Shown: piece after piece, positions 37,722-45,983 of the stretch
Layout: each line of letters opens with the position of its first letter
Position numbering within the stretch: position 1 is the stretch's first letter
Source of the DNA: Veillonellaceae bacterium
GTDB lineage: Bacteria > Bacillota > Negativicutes > Veillonellales > Veillonellaceae
NCBI GenBank assembly: GCA_900766245.1
Contig: CAAFUR010000029.1
Span: forward strand, 66,870-130,869
DNA: 64,000 nucleotides
Direction of reading: 5' to 3'
The notes under the pieces: model-generated
What the model was told of the DNA's origin: nothing
The model's database searches: none
Seen by the model: only the letters and a program-made list of their open reading frames with translations
Program-made: the position numbers and the translations under genes

Positions 37722-38451
37722 GGCTTTCACCTCCTACCTGCAACCCTTTCATATGGGGATTTATTCTATCTTCTACAATAAGACCATCTTTTAAAACCAC
37801 ATTGCGACCTGCATATTCAGCAATATCTGGCTCATGGGTGACTAAAATGATGGTACGCCCTTCTCGATATAATTCTGTGAAGATATGCATCACATCTAAA
37901 CTTGCTTTTGAATCAAGGTTACCTGTAGGTTCATCCGCCATAATAATCGCTGGGTCATTTGCCAATGCCCTGGCAATAGCAACACGTTGTCGTTGTCCCC
38001 CTGATAATTCTGCTGGCATATGATCCAACCGAGTACCGAGCCCCAAATCTATCAATAACTGACTAGCCCTAGCTTTACGTTCTGCTTTAGACACTCCTGC
38101 ATAGACCATCGGTAATGCTACATTATCTAGAGCCGTTAATTTAGGCAATAAATTAAAACTTTGGAACACGAACCCAATTCGTTTATTTCGTACATAGGCC
38201 AATTCATCGTCCCCCAGATGGGCTACTTCTTCTCCATCTAATCGATAGGAACCACTGGTAGGTCTATCAAGACACCCTAAGATATTCATAAACGTAGACT
38301 TCCCCGAACCAGAAGGTCCCATGATAGAGGTAAACTCTCCTTCATAAATGGACAAATCAATACTATGTAATACTGGTACCGTTAACTTTCCATTCACATA
38401 GGTTTTCGTAATCCCCTCCAAGGTAATGACTGCTTTTTTTTGAGTTTCCAT
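37714..38451 (-). CDS. MacB-like ABC transporter ATP-binding protein
   Basis: 245 residues. Walker A GPSGSGKSTF, Q-loop FVFQSFNLLPKLTALDNV, signature LSGGQRQRVAIARAL, Walker B IIMADEPTGNLD, and the switch His in VTHEPDIAEY. It belongs to the LolD/MacB/FtsE group by the GNLD ending. In full MacB the ATPase and permease are one protein; here they are separate genes. It is adjacent to the adaptor gene with a one-base overlap. Confidence 0.92.
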   Translation of the reverse strand: METQKKAVITLEGITKTYVNGKLTVPVLHSIDLSIYEGEFTSIMGPSGSGKSTFMNILGCLDRPTSGSYRLDGEEVAHLGDDELAYVRNKRIGFVFQSFNLLPKLTALDNVALPMVYAGVSKAERKARASQLLIDLGLGTRLDHMPAELSGGQRQRVAIARALANDPAIIMADEPTGNLDSKASLDVMHIFTELYREGRTIILVTHEPDIAEYAGRNVVLKDGLIVEDRINPHMKGLQVGGESHV

Positions 38452-39518
38452 TAGAATGGCCCCCTCTGTTGTTGTTTTTTCGTCGCACTTACATCACCAC
38501 TGATAATGATTTCATCACCTTCTTCTACTCCAGAAATAATTTCAATTGTAGAATCACCAGTCATACCAGTTTTTACACTGGTTCTAAGAGGTTTACCATT
38601 TTTGATGACATACACAAATTCTCCCACTTTATCAGAACGAACAGCAGCCAATGGAACTACCAATACATTTTGTCGTTCTTCTCCATGAATCGTAGCACGT
38701 GCGGTCATACTAGGAAAGAAATGACTTACATCACCAGCAGGAATTGCTACGCGCACTGTATAATACACTACAGATGAACTGGTCGTTCCCATACTACCTT
38801 TTGTACCTAAAGAAATACTTTTAACAGTACCCGTGAAAGTCTTACCAGGATGCGCATCGACCGTGAAATCTACTTTGGCACCTTCTTTTACATTTCCAAT
38901 ATCTGTTTCGTCAACTGTTAAATAAATTTCTAAATCAGACAAATCAGCGATAGTGGCAATGATCATTTGTGTAGAAATACCAGTGGCGATAGTTTGACCT
39001 GCTTTCAAAGGTTCTCCAATAATGGTCCCATCCATAGGAGCTGTAATAGTACTATCTGTTAAGTTTGCTGCTACTTGATCATAACTAGCTTTTGCTTTTT
39101 CATAGGCTGCTAAGGCATTATCATAGGTTTGCTGTGAAATTGCACCTTGTGACACTAACGTACGGTATCGATCCAAATCTGTGGCTGTTTGGTTAAGTGT
39201 GGCCCTTGCATTATCTACAGAAGCCTGTAATTGACGAGAATCAATAGTAGCGATGACCTGACCTGCTGTTACATGCTGATTGGCTTTCACCAAAACAGAT
39301 TCTAATTTGCCAGGAATATTGGTAGATACATCTACATAGCGAACAGGATTAATCGTTCCCGTTGCATTAATAGTAGATGAAATACTACCTTTTCCTACTT
39401 TTCCCGTCGTATAGGTAGGTGCCTCTTTTGTTTGGCTACTGCTATACCATTGCCATCCACCAATAGCTACCACTAAGATAGCCACAATGGCAATCCATAA
39501 TTTTTTATTTTTCCACAT
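38451..39518 (-). CDS. macA: MacA-like periplasmic adaptor (HlyD/RND membrane fusion family)
   Basis: 355 residues from MWKNKKLWIAIVAILVVAIGG, with AAAGGAGAT upstream. One N-terminal span; a barrel-sandwich lipoyl half-motif (VLVKANQHVTAGQVIATID), a coiled-coil hairpin (about 90-150), the returning half TITAPMDGTIIGEPLKAGQ, then beta-barrel and membrane-proximal domains. It should link the inner-membrane ABC pump to an outer-membrane channel. Confidence 0.88.
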   Translation of the reverse strand: MWKNKKLWIAIVAILVVAIGGWQWYSSSQTKEAPTYTTGKVGKGSISSTINATGTINPVRYVDVSTNIPGKLESVLVKANQHVTAGQVIATIDSRQLQASVDNARATLNQTATDLDRYRTLVSQGAISQQTYDNALAAYEKAKASYDQVAANLTDSTITAPMDGTIIGEPLKAGQTIATGISTQMIIATIADLSDLEIYLTVDETDIGNVKEGAKVDFTVDAHPGKTFTGTVKSISLGTKGSMGTTSSSVVYYTVRVAIPAGDVSHFFPSMTARATIHGEERQNVLVVPLAAVRSDKVGEFVYVIKNGKPLRTSVKTGMTGDSTIEIISGVEEGDEIIISGDVSATKKQQQRGPF

Positions 39519-39713
39519 AAAATATCTCCTTTCGTCCATCGATTATATATAGAATACCACCAAAATGGTGTTTCCTTACTCTAATAGGCCCAAGCCCCAA
39601 CATATAGTATAGACTTTTATCTCCTTAAACTGGTTTACGCCTGCTGATAGCTTCCTTTTATAAGTAGCCCTTTACTATAGTATAAAACAAAACATACCAT
39701 AGATAGAGGATAA

Positions 39714-39743
39714 AAAGAAAAGAAAACTAAAGTTAGTTTTCTT
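39714..39743 (-). terminator. Terminator after pfkA
   Basis: The minus strand has AAGAAAACTAA pairing with TTAGTTTTCTT over a two-base gap, followed by T-rich TTCTTTTTATC. The loop is very small, so real pairing is shorter than drawn. The remaining 170 bp up to macA show nothing else. Confidence 0.65.
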
Positions 39744-39779
39744 TATCTTATACAATACAATAGCAAAACAACTATGAAA

Positions 39780-40739
39780 TTATTGTCCTAATACTCGTAT
39801 TAATTGGTATAAAGAAGTATCTAAAGGATACTCACATGTAACTGCTTCCTCATAGGCTATCGCATCAATATGATTGCAATGAACCCCTATTAGATGATGA
39901 GTATGTCCCTCTAGCAAGGCACGTACTCCTGCCTCTCCTAAGCGAGCAGCCATTAATGCGTCATAAGCAGACGGTGATCCACCACGTTGTAAATAACCTA
40001 ACACTGTCACAGAAGGTGCATAGGATGTATGTGCTTTAATATATTGAGCCACTTCAAAAGCGCTATAGGCTCCTTCCGCAACGATAATAATACTATTCTT
40101 TTTACCATTACGAGTAGTATTTTCTAATGATTCTTTTACCTCTTCTAATGTCATTGGCACCTCTGGTGTCAGTACCACCTCAGCACCGCATGCGACGCCA
40201 GCATACACAGCAATATGACCTGCATGTCGTCCCATCACTTCTACAATGGCTACACGATCATGAGCCGTAGAGGTATCACGAATTTTGCTCACCCCATCAA
40301 TGATGGTATTAAGAGCTGTATCAAAGCCGATTGTATAATCGGTACCATTCATATCTTTATCAATAGTGCCTGGAATTGTCACCGTAGGTAATCCTAGGTC
40401 AGACAACACCTTAGCACCACACATAGAACCATCTCCACCAACAACGACTAATCCGTCAATACCATGACGACGTAAATTATCATAGCCTCTTTGTTGATGT
40501 TCAGGTTCTTTAAATTCAAGACAACGGGAAGATTTTAAAATCGTCCCTCCCTTGTTCACAATATTCCCTACACTACGCCGAGTCAAAGAAATAAAGTCTT
40601 CTTCTAAAACGCCCAAAAAGCCTCGTTGTATTCCTACTACATCGAGGCCTTCATATATTGCACTTCTTGTGATAGAACGAATGACTGCATTCATTCCTGG
40701 TGCATCTCCACCACTTGTTAAAATAGCTATACGTTTCAT
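39780..40739 (-). CDS. pfkA: ATP-dependent 6-phosphofructokinase
   Basis: 319 residues from MKRIAILTSGGDAPGMNAVI with AAGGTGA upstream. Motifs: TSGGDAPGMN, GGDGSMCGA (the Gly of GGDGS marks ATP rather than pyrophosphate use), PGTIDKDMNGTDYTIGFDTA with the catalytic Asp, and MGRHAGHIA. The usual TIDND is TIDKD here. It commits fructose 6-phosphate to glycolysis. It begins one base after aroK and shares its transcript. Confidence 0.93.
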   Translation of the reverse strand: MKRIAILTSGGDAPGMNAVIRSITRSAIYEGLDVVGIQRGFLGVLEEDFISLTRRSVGNIVNKGGTILKSSRCLEFKEPEHQQRGYDNLRRHGIDGLVVVGGDGSMCGAKVLSDLGLPTVTIPGTIDKDMNGTDYTIGFDTALNTIIDGVSKIRDTSTAHDRVAIVEVMGRHAGHIAVYAGVACGAEVVLTPEVPMTLEEVKESLENTTRNGKKNSIIIVAEGAYSAFEVAQYIKAHTSYAPSVTVLGYLQRGGSPSAYDALMAARLGEAGVRALLEGHTHHLIGVHCNHIDAIAYEEAVTCEYPLDTSLYQLIRVLGQ

Positions 40740-40740
40740 A

Positions 40741-41304
40741 TTATTCACCTTGGTGTACTTTTCGCCGTTTAAAATATATGCCCTTAGACTTTATGGATCC
40801 GTCAATACTCGTCACCAATTCATCAGTATGACTGTATGTAGTATCTAACACATGGTCACATTTGCGATATAAGGGTTTCCACCGTCGCATCATCCATGCT
40901 ACATACCCAGATACATCATCATAATTCATAGTCGGCCGCTTACCAATCCACCGATTGACACGATTTACAATCCGATAATGTGAAGCGCGTATACCTACAA
41001 TAAAAGAGTATTTTTGCATATATCGTAATGTACGCATGTCAATAGGGAAGTTTCCACCTACAGAAATCACCGCTTCATGATACATGGCCACCTTTTTAAT
41101 TACTTCAAATTCTGCACGACGAAATGCCTTTTCACCTATTGTCTTAAAAATATCAGCAATAGGCATATTATATCGTTTTTCTAATATTCGATCCGTGTCA
41201 ACAAACTGCCAGCCTTTGGCATCCGCTAAATTTCGACCTAAGTGACTTTTTCCGCTCCCCATAGAACCAATGAGGATAATGTTTCTCTTGATAGTCGTTT
41301 TCAT
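40741..41304 (-). CDS. aroK: Shikimate kinase-like protein
   Basis: 187 residues with the shikimate kinase layout: P-loop LIGSMGSGKSHLGRNLA, FVDTDRILEKRY with the substrate-binding Asp, GEKAFRRAE with the conserved Arg, and GKRPTM at the lid. Two deviations are seen: the residue after GKS is His rather than Thr/Ser, and the GGG substrate loop reads GGN. A Lys/Arg-rich tail follows residue 165. It may still phosphorylate shikimate, or act on another small substrate. The ATG has no clear ribosome site. Confidence 0.75.
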   Translation of the reverse strand: MKTTIKRNIILIGSMGSGKSHLGRNLADAKGWQFVDTDRILEKRYNMPIADIFKTIGEKAFRRAEFEVIKKVAMYHEAVISVGGNFPIDMRTLRYMQKYSFIVGIRASHYRIVNRVNRWIGKRPTMNYDDVSGYVAWMMRRWKPLYRKCDHVLDTTYSHTDELVTSIDGSIKSKGIYFKRRKVHQGE

Positions 41305-41350
41305 GTTTTATAATATCTCATTCTTCCATCTAGTAGTAAATTTTAACTTT

Positions 41351-41380
41351 ATTTTACTATACTCGACTATACTTTGACAA
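41351..41380 (-). promoter_or_regulatory. Predicted promoter of aroK-pfkA
   Basis: Minus strand -35 TTGTCA (41375-41380), 18-bp spacer, -10 TAAAAT (41351-41356). It lies just past the last pilus gene, where no terminator is visible, so aroK-pfkA may also be reached by read-through. Confidence 0.55.
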
Positions 41381-41390
41381 ACCATTAGGA

Positions 41391-41918
41391 CTAATTTTTG
41401 GTATTTTCATAAATCTTACATTGTAAAGTAGTCACACTTTGTGAGTGAATAATTTTCTCTATCCTAAAACGCAAGGTAGGATGAACCTTTTGCATCCCTA
41501 CCAACCACTGTACCATATCTAGGGTAGACCCTTGCACTACCACATCTAGGGATTCTGCTTCTTTGTGCGTACTGACCACCACTAAAGGTGTGTCTCCTAT
41601 AGAGGACAATACTAAATGATACAAGCCTTCTAGGTCTAACACATTGTCATCTAATTGTTTTATAAATTGATAGCTTTCACTGTTTAAAAATGTTGTTTCT
41701 GCCTCCTGTGATAGTATCTCTTCATCAATCTCTGCAGAGATTCGTTTCGTTTCTCCTTGAAAGTACACCATCATACTAATACCCGTAACCACTACACAAC
41801 AGTACACACTAACGACTAGAAGCAGACTTTTTTTTGGAATTGGTAAGGCTTTCCATAGTGGCTGTAATACGACTACGGTATAGTGCAGTTCCGGATTCTT
41901 TTTCCACCACTTCATCAT
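41391..41918 (-). CDS. PilO-like inner-membrane protein of the pilus locus
   Basis: 175 residues: a short cytoplasmic N-terminus, one membrane span (about 30-53, SLLLVVSVYCCVVVTGISMM), a short coiled coil, and a C-terminal alpha/beta region (QGSTLDMVQWLVGMQKVHPT) like the ferredoxin fold of PilO/GspM. The name rests on size, topology and position after PilN-like and PilM-like genes. GGAGG lies 11 bases before the ATG. Its first 110 bp overlap the PilN-like gene in another frame. Confidence 0.6.
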   Translation of the reverse strand: MMKWWKKNPELHYTVVVLQPLWKALPIPKKSLLLVVSVYCCVVVTGISMMVYFQGETKRISAEIDEEILSQEAETTFLNSESYQFIKQLDDNVLDLEGLYHLVLSSIGDTPLVVVSTHKEAESLDVVVQGSTLDMVQWLVGMQKVHPTLRFRIEKIIHSQSVTTLQCKIYENTKN

Positions 41919-42360
41919 AATGACGGTGACCTCCTAATCGACTCAACACTGAACTAAACTGATGCAATTCAGTTTCACTGCTTCCTTTAGCTTCTATATA
42001 CCATTGGTTCATAGTAGACCACTCGACCAATTGAATGTGATATGTATTCGATGCATCTAATACATATATACATTCCTTCAACGTCCCCTGTGGCAATGGT
42101 TCTTCTTTTGTGTTCTCATGAACCATAGAATCATATACACTATGAGCCTCTTTAGCATCAATATGGCGAGATATTATCTCTTTCTGTTTCTCTACAATAT
42201 CTTGATACTGTATATATGCTTTTGTGCCTATCGCCATAGAACCCACTAATATAATGATCACTAGAGCTAATAGGGCCCACCATATATTTTTGTATCGAAT
42301 ATACCAACACACCCACTGTATATCCGGTTCTATAAAATTAAGATTTTCTTTATTTTCCAT
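41809..42360 (-). CDS. PilN-like inner-membrane protein of the pilus locus
   Basis: 183 residues. A cytoplasmic N-terminal segment (ENKENLNFIEPDI), one span near 28-48 (WWALLALVIIILVGSMAIG), then a helix (IQYQDIVEKQKEIISRHIDA) and a PilN/GspL-like periplasmic domain. Identification is by topology and by position between PilM-like and PilO-like genes. The start is ATG at 42360, or TTG two codons earlier. It overlaps pilM by 11 bp. Confidence 0.6.
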   Translation of the reverse strand: MENKENLNFIEPDIQWVCWYIRYKNIWWALLALVIIILVGSMAIGTKAYIQYQDIVEKQKEIISRHIDAKEAHSVYDSMVHENTKEEPLPQGTLKECIYVLDASNTYHIQLVEWSTMNQWYIEAKGSSETELHQFSSVLSRLGGHRHYDEVVEKESGTALYRSRITATMESLTNSKKKSASSR

Positions 42361-43183
42361 CGGCAAGTAACCTAATCGCTAAACCAAATGCCATTTCATG
42401 ATTTATATTCTGTGGATTATAATCTTCTCCTTTATCTACTATATGAAGGGGTACCTGATCAATTGTTCCATAGGTTTCTAAAATAGACTCAAAGGCTTTA
42501 GATCTTGTTTCATCAAAACCAACTACAATAGCTCCCTTAGGATAGGGTACTTGAAATTGTTTACTATCTTCATAGACCGTTTTACATGCTTCCAATACTT
42601 CGTTCACATCTAATGACACTAAGGTATGCCCCGTACAGAATTTATCATTCCATAACGATACTCGCACCTTATCCTCTTCTGGAGTGATACAAAGCATAGA
42701 TGATTCTCGACCACGGCTGAACGCAAGCGGTGCTGGCCAGTAATCGATAACACAAAGATCTCCCCCACCTTGTTGAATTCCTCGCGCCACCTCTTTAACT
42801 TGTTTACATTTTAAGGCCACGATAAGAATGAACATCAATTCCTCCGTCGTACCTGGCCTAGACGCAAAATCAATGGCATTAGGAAATTCTCCATTCTGAA
42901 AGATTCGTTTTCCCTCACGTTGGGCAAATAGATATTGATCTATTTTATGCATCATTGGTATTTCCATGTACACTGATTGTAGTGGTGCTTCAAAAACACA
43001 ACCAATGGATATGCCTGTTTCTCCATAATAGTCAAAAAACTCTTTCATATCTGTTCCCATATCACTATGTCGTTTTTGAACAATTACATCTTCTAACACA
43101 GCAGTGCCTTCAATTTTGTAGGCTTTCACCCCTACAATTTCATCATGTCCAATGGCAATAGCCATTACTGGATTGGTTTTCAT
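42350..43183 (-). CDS. PilM-like actin-fold protein of the pilus locus
   Basis: 277 residues. The N-terminal AIAIGHDEIVGVKAY and the C-terminal GAIVVGFDETRSKAF and HEMAFGLAIRLL segments fit the divergent actin-like fold of PilM, a cytoplasmic scaffold that binds PilN. Similarity is low, and the gene order M-N-O carries much of the argument. A strong AAGGGGG ribosome site precedes the ATG. Confidence 0.6.
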   Translation of the reverse strand: MKTNPVMAIAIGHDEIVGVKAYKIEGTAVLEDVIVQKRHSDMGTDMKEFFDYYGETGISIGCVFEAPLQSVYMEIPMMHKIDQYLFAQREGKRIFQNGEFPNAIDFASRPGTTEELMFILIVALKCKQVKEVARGIQQGGGDLCVIDYWPAPLAFSRGRESSMLCITPEEDKVRVSLWNDKFCTGHTLVSLDVNEVLEACKTVYEDSKQFQVPYPKGAIVVGFDETRSKAFESILETYGTIDQVPLHIVDKGEDYNPQNINHEMAFGLAIRLLADGK

Positions 43184-43193
43184 ATTGACCCCC

Positions 43194-43655
43194 TTATTCC
43201 TGCACTCCTTCTATGCGTATAGCATCCAATACATCATTTTTATATACCGTTCTAAAGTATACGTCTTGCCTCACATTTGTTTCTGTGCCTACATCGATAC
43301 ATATAAGGCGTAAAGAATATCGTTGTGGCTCTCGCTCTTTATATATAATAGCTTCAATTCGTTCCGTATTTGTTTCTTCTAGTACATATTTCGGTGAACC
43401 ACTACCAGCTATTTCCTTTTGATGTGCTAAAAAGAATTTTTTATTTGCACCTAATACTATGCCCCGCTCTATGCCATATTGACATCGAACAAACCGATAT
43501 TCATCCATCATGCTCTGATACGTAATCTGCATTGTCTGTTGCCAAGCTATCCAAGTACCAATAGTTATCATGGCTATCAGCAAAATCATGTACGATACAA
43601 AACCATTTTTCTTTTGCTCTTTCCAACGGAACATACTAGCTAACCTCTCATGCAT
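43194..43655 (-). CDS. Pilin-like protein with type III signal peptide
   Basis: 153 residues. KEQKKNGFVSYMILLIAMIT has a positively charged leader, a Gly|Phe junction, and a hydrophobic helix as in minor pilins, but the +5 Glu is Met here (F-V-S-Y-M), as in some GspK/PilX-like tip proteins. The rest (residues 40-153) is soluble and unrecognised. Two starts are possible (43655, and 43634 with AGAGG upstream). The 239 bp between it and the next pseudopilin hold no convincing gene. Confidence 0.6.
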   Translation of the reverse strand: MHERLASMFRWKEQKKNGFVSYMILLIAMITIGTWIAWQQTMQITYQSMMDEYRFVRCQYGIERGIVLGANKKFFLAHQKEIAGSGSPKYVLEETNTERIEAIIYKEREPQRYSLRLICIDVGTETNVRQDVYFRTVYKNDVLDAIRIEGVQE

Positions 43656-43894
43656 TCCTCAATATAACCGTTCTACAATATCTATTTCTAACTACAACTG
43701 CTTTCCTTGCCCATTTTTCTAGATATACCTTTTACCTGCATCTAAGTACAATTATTTTTTACATATATTTTATATGTAAGTTACCTTGCTCATGACTCAA
43801 TTCATACTCTTATAAATAGATTATGCATAGTAACATGTATGCTCAGTATTTCTGCTCATATGCGTATTTCTGTCTATTATGACAAAGTACCACC

Positions 43895-44473
43895 TTACTT
43901 TGCCGTATGGTGTAATCTCTGAAGATAGGTGGCATACGGCAAAATCCCAGTCTGTACATGATATCGGTTCTGTCCACCTTCCATAAGTTGAATGTGATCT
44001 CGTCTCCAATAAGGTCGTACCTCTGAGTACCAATGTAAGTCAACAAGACCATCTGATCGTTCCTGAAAAAATGTAGAACCTTCTGGAAATACATGTATTT
44101 TCCCTATCTTGGGACTGATCTCACTTTCCGTAATATCCTGTAATTGTCCATCAGATAGGATAGTCACGAATGCATCTTGATAGACCCGTATGCGCCAATT
44201 GGAAGGAGATACTAACCAGGAGCCATCTTCACTGACTCGTGGTTTTTTCTCACTATAACGAAGACGATTCATAATCTGTATGCGACTAAACCTAGCATCT
44301 AGCAGCAATTCATGACGGTGATGTAACATATGTAGCCACTTCACACTATGTGATGTGATAAGGAAAAATCCCGTTATGATAGTCACTAATAATAGGCTTC
44401 CTATTAATGCCTCCACCAGTAGAAAACCTGCAATTCTCTGCTTATCTTTTGTTATCGCTCTATAGCACATCAT
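43895..44473 (-). CDS. Minor pilin / pseudopilin (ComGF/PilW-like)
   Basis: 192 residues. The prepilin signal is RIAGFLLVEALIGSLLLVTI: Gly|Phe cleavage, Glu at +5, then a hydrophobic helix to about residue 42. The soluble domain includes RYSEKKPRVSEDGSWLV and LDARFSRIQIMNRLRY, which recalls the ComGF/PulJ-type minor pilins. It should be processed by the PilD-like peptidase of this locus. Confidence 0.68.
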   Translation of the reverse strand: MMCYRAITKDKQRIAGFLLVEALIGSLLLVTIITGFFLITSHSVKWLHMLHHRHELLLDARFSRIQIMNRLRYSEKKPRVSEDGSWLVSPSNWRIRVYQDAFVTILSDGQLQDITESEISPKIGKIHVFPEGSTFFQERSDGLVDLHWYSEVRPYWRRDHIQLMEGGQNRYHVQTGILPYATYLQRLHHTAK

Positions 44474-44529
44474 ATATTTCCTTTATTTGACTCCCACTAT
44501 GTTGTATATTTCACACACAATCATATAAC

Positions 44530-44886
44530 TCATTGAGTAGGTTCCAACAAATAAGTAGTGAATCGATGTATTTCCTCTCCATGTCGATAGGCTATTACCG
44601 TCAATACTTGTATTCCATCTCGATGTTCTTCCACTATCCTTTGAAAGCTTGTAGTCCCTACACTTGGAGGTTCATCAGACTCTAGAGTTTTTCTGTCTGC
44701 CCAACTAGCTTTCCCCTCTTCCATATATAAAATCATAGCTTGCAGTGCTCTATCTTCCTCCATCATTTTCCCATATTGCTGGATACTGCTCATCATGAGC
44801 ACAAATAAAGTAGAGCATAATAGGCTCATGACAAACAGTGAGGCTAATACATCCATGTAGAGAAATCCCTCTTGTTGTGCTTTCAA
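44530..44886 (-). CDS. Minor pilin-like protein with atypical +5 residue
   Basis: 118 residues. It starts at TTG: the codon overlaps the stop of the upstream gene as TTGA, with GGGAGG ten bases before it; an in-frame TTG six codons earlier includes this ribosome site and is rejected. The signal reads AQQEGFLYMDVLASLFVMSLL: Gly|Phe junction but Asp at +5 in place of Glu. The soluble part is short and unrecognised; position suggests a ComGE/GspI-like role. Confidence 0.62.
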   Translation of the reverse strand: MKAQQEGFLYMDVLASLFVMSLLCSTLFVLMMSSIQQYGKMMEEDRALQAMILYMEEGKASWADRKTLESDEPPSVGTTSFQRIVEEHRDGIQVLTVIAYRHGEEIHRFTTYLLEPTQ

Positions 44887-45353
44887 AATTTTGATTCCTC
44901 CCAACGTATACGCCCAGATTGTCGAGCAAAAATAAAGGTTCGTTTATAGCGAATCACAGAATCCACTAAGGTGACGGTAAACACTTTCCCTACCCCCTTA
45001 TGACCTGCAAAGCGCAACACCTGAGATGTACCTGTAAATTCAATATGCATAGAGGGAGGTAACTCACGATAGACCATGGTATTAGAGGCATTGATATATC
45101 CATATCTAGTTCCGTCTAATACTATACGATTACCGCCGCTAATACGCTGTAAATTCCCATATAAGGTAGCTATCTGCATACGCTTGATATGCGCAAATAA
45201 AATGCGTCCTTCTCGATCAAAATGGTAGTACTCTCGTTGTTCTCCATTATTTAAGAGCAACACCATGCCGATGATAAGAGAGCAAATCGTCATATATAGC
45301 AAGACTTCCACTAACAAGGAGCCTGTTTCTGTGTGCCTAACTACTTTCATCAT
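44883..45353 (-). CDS. Minor pilin / pseudopilin (GspH/ComGD-like)
   Basis: 156 residues from two adjacent ATG codons (45353/45350) after AGGTGG; they overlap the prepilin peptidase stop. The signal HTETGSLLVEVLLYMTICSL has Gly|Ser with Glu at +5. A beta-rich C-terminal domain (NRIVLDGTRYGYINASNTMV) resembles GspH/FimT or ComGD proteins. Confidence 0.68.
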   Translation of the reverse strand: MMKVVRHTETGSLLVEVLLYMTICSLIIGMVLLLNNGEQREYYHFDREGRILFAHIKRMQIATLYGNLQRISGGNRIVLDGTRYGYINASNTMVYRELPPSMHIEFTGTSQVLRFAGHKGVGKVFTVTLVDSVIRYKRTFIFARQSGRIRWEESKF

Positions 45354-45961
45354 AGCCACCTCTCAAAAGGATAGATGAATAGTAGCATCGTTGCCACACT
45401 GAAAGAAGGGCCAAAGGGAATATAGGTATGATTCGGAGATGTAACACGCCACACACAACTGTACAAGATACCAATGACAGAGGAAAGTCCGCATAATGCC
45501 AAGCATTCCCCTGATGTGAGCCAACAACTAATGGCCATCAACCATTTGATGTCACCCAGTCCCACACCACCATGGCTAAACCACCGTAATGACCACCACA
45601 ATCCGCCCATACAGAGAGCATTGATGACTATCATCAGCACATCACCATTACCTATCCACTGGTAAACAAATCCACATATACAAATTAGAATAGCTCCCTC
45701 ATCGGGAAGAATATAATATAGCTTATCGATGGTTGATCCCCAAAAGAGCGTTACCTCCAGCATATAAAGAAGTCCCAGTTCATAGATATTCGTAATGTAT
45801 CCAACTTGATAGGCATAGCAAAGCCCTACTGTCCCTATGATATGAGCAAAGATGGTCATAAGGCACCACATACTGTGTGTTTTCATATAGGTCCAAGAAA
45901 CAATGAGATAGAGGCTTGCAACTCCTGTGACACCAGCAATACCTCCTAGTACATACTCCAT
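45350..45961 (-). CDS. Prepilin peptidase, peptidase domain only (PilD-like, A24 family)
   Basis: 203 residues with about six hydrophobic spans. The two catalytic aspartates of A24 aspartyl proteases are in STIDKLYYILPDEG and GGVGLGDIKWLM (GxGD motif). The N-terminal cysteine-rich methyltransferase domain of classical PilD/ComC is missing, so it may cleave but not N-methylate pilins, or methylation may be done elsewhere. It lies 22 bp after the major pilin gene. Confidence 0.82.
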   Translation of the reverse strand: MEYVLGGIAGVTGVASLYLIVSWTYMKTHSMWCLMTIFAHIIGTVGLCYAYQVGYITNIYELGLLYMLEVTLFWGSTIDKLYYILPDEGAILICICGFVYQWIGNGDVLMIVINALCMGGLWWSLRWFSHGGVGLGDIKWLMAISCWLTSGECLALCGLSSVIGILYSCVWRVTSPNHTYIPFGPSFSVATMLLFIYPFERWL

Positions 45962-45983
45962 ATTTCCCTCTTCCTTCTACTAA

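Noticed and set aside
43751..43786. TTACATATA/TATATGTAA hairpin as a terminator
   Set aside because: No T-run follows on either strand; it is an A/T palindrome in an A/T-rich gap.
43821..44094. Two short overlapping minus-strand frames at the end of the pseudopilin gene
   Set aside because: They overlap the pseudopilin gene in other frames, have no ribosome site or recognisable content, and look like shadows.
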